Shown piece after piece: positions 13,131-13,784 of a DNA stretch of 13,784 bases (positions are counted from its first letter, which is position 1; the number at the start of each line of letters is the position of its first letter). The position numbers were made by a program, and so were the translations under genes. The stretch covers positions 1 to 13,784 of the forward strand of contig NZ_LGUR01000020.1 in NCBI RefSeq assembly GCF_001270495.1. Direction: 5' to 3'. Below the pieces are notes generated by a model. It had not been told where the DNA came from. It made no database searches and saw nothing but the letters and a program-made list of their open reading frames with translations. This DNA comes from Streptomyces viridochromogenes. Lineage in GTDB: Bacteria; Actinomycetota; Actinomycetes; Streptomycetales; Streptomycetaceae.

Positions 13131-13310
13131 GGGGACAGCGTACGGGGCGGCGCTGGACGCCGTGGAACCGATGGCTACGTGCCCGCCGGGAGGGTCTGCA
13201 ATCGGCCAGGCGTGCGAACTGGGGATATGCCGGGGGTGGGAGCGGACCTCGCGTCCGCGCGTGTGGCGGGCTTCACCTCGCCCCCGCCGCCCCTACCCGT
13301 CCCATCCCCA
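13131..13310. other. Non-coding region upstream of the TIM-barrel gene
   Basis: No gene is supported here. It should hold the promoter of the TIM-barrel/TetR operon (TACGCT at 13137-13142, minus). A perfect small hairpin GCGGAC-ctcgc-GTCCGC (13242-13258) is the only clear structure. Confidence 0.4.
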
Positions 13311-13450
13311 GGGGCTCCGCCCCTTCAACCCCACCAGAGGGCTCCGCCCCCTGGACCCCCATCGGCCCTGAAGGGGCCTCGTCCTCAAACGCCGGACGGG
13401 CTGAAGATGCCCGGACGGGCGCCGAAACGTGATCGCTCGGGCTGAGGATG
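13311..13450. repeat. Streptomyces-type dispersed intergenic repeat cluster
   Basis: The palindromic GGGGCTCCGCCCC (13311-13323) is repeated in altered form as GGGCTCCGCCCCC (13339-13351). It is followed by GGCCCTGAAGGGGCC (about 13364-13378) and CTCAAACGCCGGACGGGCTG (13384-13403), then a second partial copy, CCCGGACGGGC (13410-13420), and GGGCTGAGGATGTCCG (13439-13454). I recognise this pattern as a very common intergenic repeat in Streptomyces genomes, likely REP-like. No coding signal is seen. Confidence 0.6.
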
Positions 13451-13454
13451 TCCG

Positions 13455-13683
13455 TACCACCACCGGAGAACGACCGCCGGCCGCCGGCCGCCGTGAAGCG
13501 AAACCGACCGCGAGTGGGCGGGAGTTAGGGACGGCAACCCTCGACCTCAGACCACAGACGGGCCCGAGACGCCCGTACCGGCGCCGGGAAATGGCTGCCG
13601 ACGGCTAGGCGGTGAAGCCCGCCGGGCGGGGGATGGCGCGTAGCCCCACCGGCCCGCAGTCGCCCACGGCGGCAAGGGGACGT
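13455..13683. other. Non-coding GC-rich stretch, no gene seen
   Basis: Two short minus-strand open frames cross this region (13525-13776 and 13547-13735), but they have no ribosome site, are Arg/Pro-rich as expected from GC-rich noise, and overlap each other. Small hairpins such as ACGGGC-ccgagac-GCCCGT (about 13556-13574) and GGCGG-tgaag-CCCGCC (about 13609-13624) are present. It may be part of a dispersed repeat. Confidence 0.4.
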
Positions 13684-13784
13684 GTCGGGGGGGTGTCCGC
13701 CCGCAGAGTCCGGTGTCAAGGGACAGGGACAGCACCTCCTGGCAGTACGCCAGCCCGCCGGACCGAGGACGGACACCCCCCGAC
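13684..13784. repeat. 101-bp nested inverted repeat at the window edge
   Basis: The outer arms are GTCGGGGGGGTGTCCG (13684-13699) and CGGACACCCCCCGAC (13770-13784), identical but for one extra G. Inside them GTCCGG (13708-13713) pairs with CCGGAC (13758-13763), and CTGGC-agtac-GCCAG (13739-13753) forms an innermost hairpin. The whole could fold as one long structure on either strand. It could be a MITE-like element, a structured transcript or a terminator of a gene to the right. The right arm ends at the last base of the window, so the true boundary is unknown. Confidence 0.6.

Noticed and set aside
13311..13454. Possible CRISPR-like array
   Set aside because: Repeats are irregular in spacing and length and are palindromic intergenic elements, with no constant repeat/spacer pattern and no cas genes.
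13600..13690. Possible cobalamin-type riboswitch because of GGTGAAGCCC-like bases
   Set aside because: The conserved B12-box and the GCCACTG element are not present and no B12-related gene follows on either strand.
13525..13776. Two overlapping minus-strand ORFs (83 and 62 residues)
   Set aside because: No ribosome site, Arg/Pro-rich, overlapping in different frames and crossing inverted-repeat arms; probably repeat-derived noise.

Overview
The window is high-GC actinobacterial chromosome, almost certainly Streptomyces. The signs are third-position GC bias, GTG starts, 4-nt stop/start overlaps (ATGA, GTGA), TAnnnT -10 boxes, U-poor GC-rich terminators and intergenic repeats of a Streptomyces type. 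From memory, the order trpS, proC, Ser/Thr kinase, ilvD and TetR matches the core region around SCO3334-SCO3346 of S. coelicolor. I could not check this by search.

Left end (1-1713). The minus strand of about 1-255 reads as the promoter and leader region of an rRNA operon whose 16S gene would lie just outside the window. Divergent from it is an auxiliary-type tryptophanyl-tRNA synthetase gene (trpS). It is preceded by a 13-codon leader peptide with two adjacent Trp codons and a complete four-segment attenuator. trpS converges on proC across a shared GC-rich terminator.

Middle (1719-7229). proC (minus) is followed upstream by a two-gene ABC-2 exporter operon (minus). The exporter promoter has -35/-10 boxes placed for a leaderless message and is overlapped by an AT-rich palindrome. 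Next come a SAM-dependent methyltransferase (minus) and an accessory patch. The patch holds a frameshifted, 5'-truncated IS630-type transposase remnant beginning within a few bases of the methyltransferase start, then an apparently intact blasticidin S deaminase-like gene (plus). A small three-helix membrane protein and a Thr-run/SH3-like protein follow, both on minus.

Right part (7230-13784). A transmembrane Ser/Thr kinase with an extracytoplasmic PQQ beta-propeller is divergent from the SH3-like gene and convergent with ilvD (valine, leucine, isoleucine and pantothenate synthesis). A strong hairpin and four 15-bp tandem repeats separate the last two. Upstream of ilvD is a translationally coupled pair on minus, a TIM-barrel isomerase/AP-endonuclease-2-fold protein and a TetR regulator. 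The last 650 bases have no convincing gene. They hold Streptomyces-type dispersed repeats and a 101-bp nested inverted repeat running to the window edge.

Most of the window is conserved primary metabolism plus envelope or sensing genes. The clearest accessory feature is the IS630 remnant plus deaminase patch at about 5240-6180. The richest regulatory feature is the 1-640 region, where an rRNA promoter array and a Trp-tRNA-sensing attenuator sit back to back. I see no tRNA, CRISPR array, intact insertion sequence or prophage.
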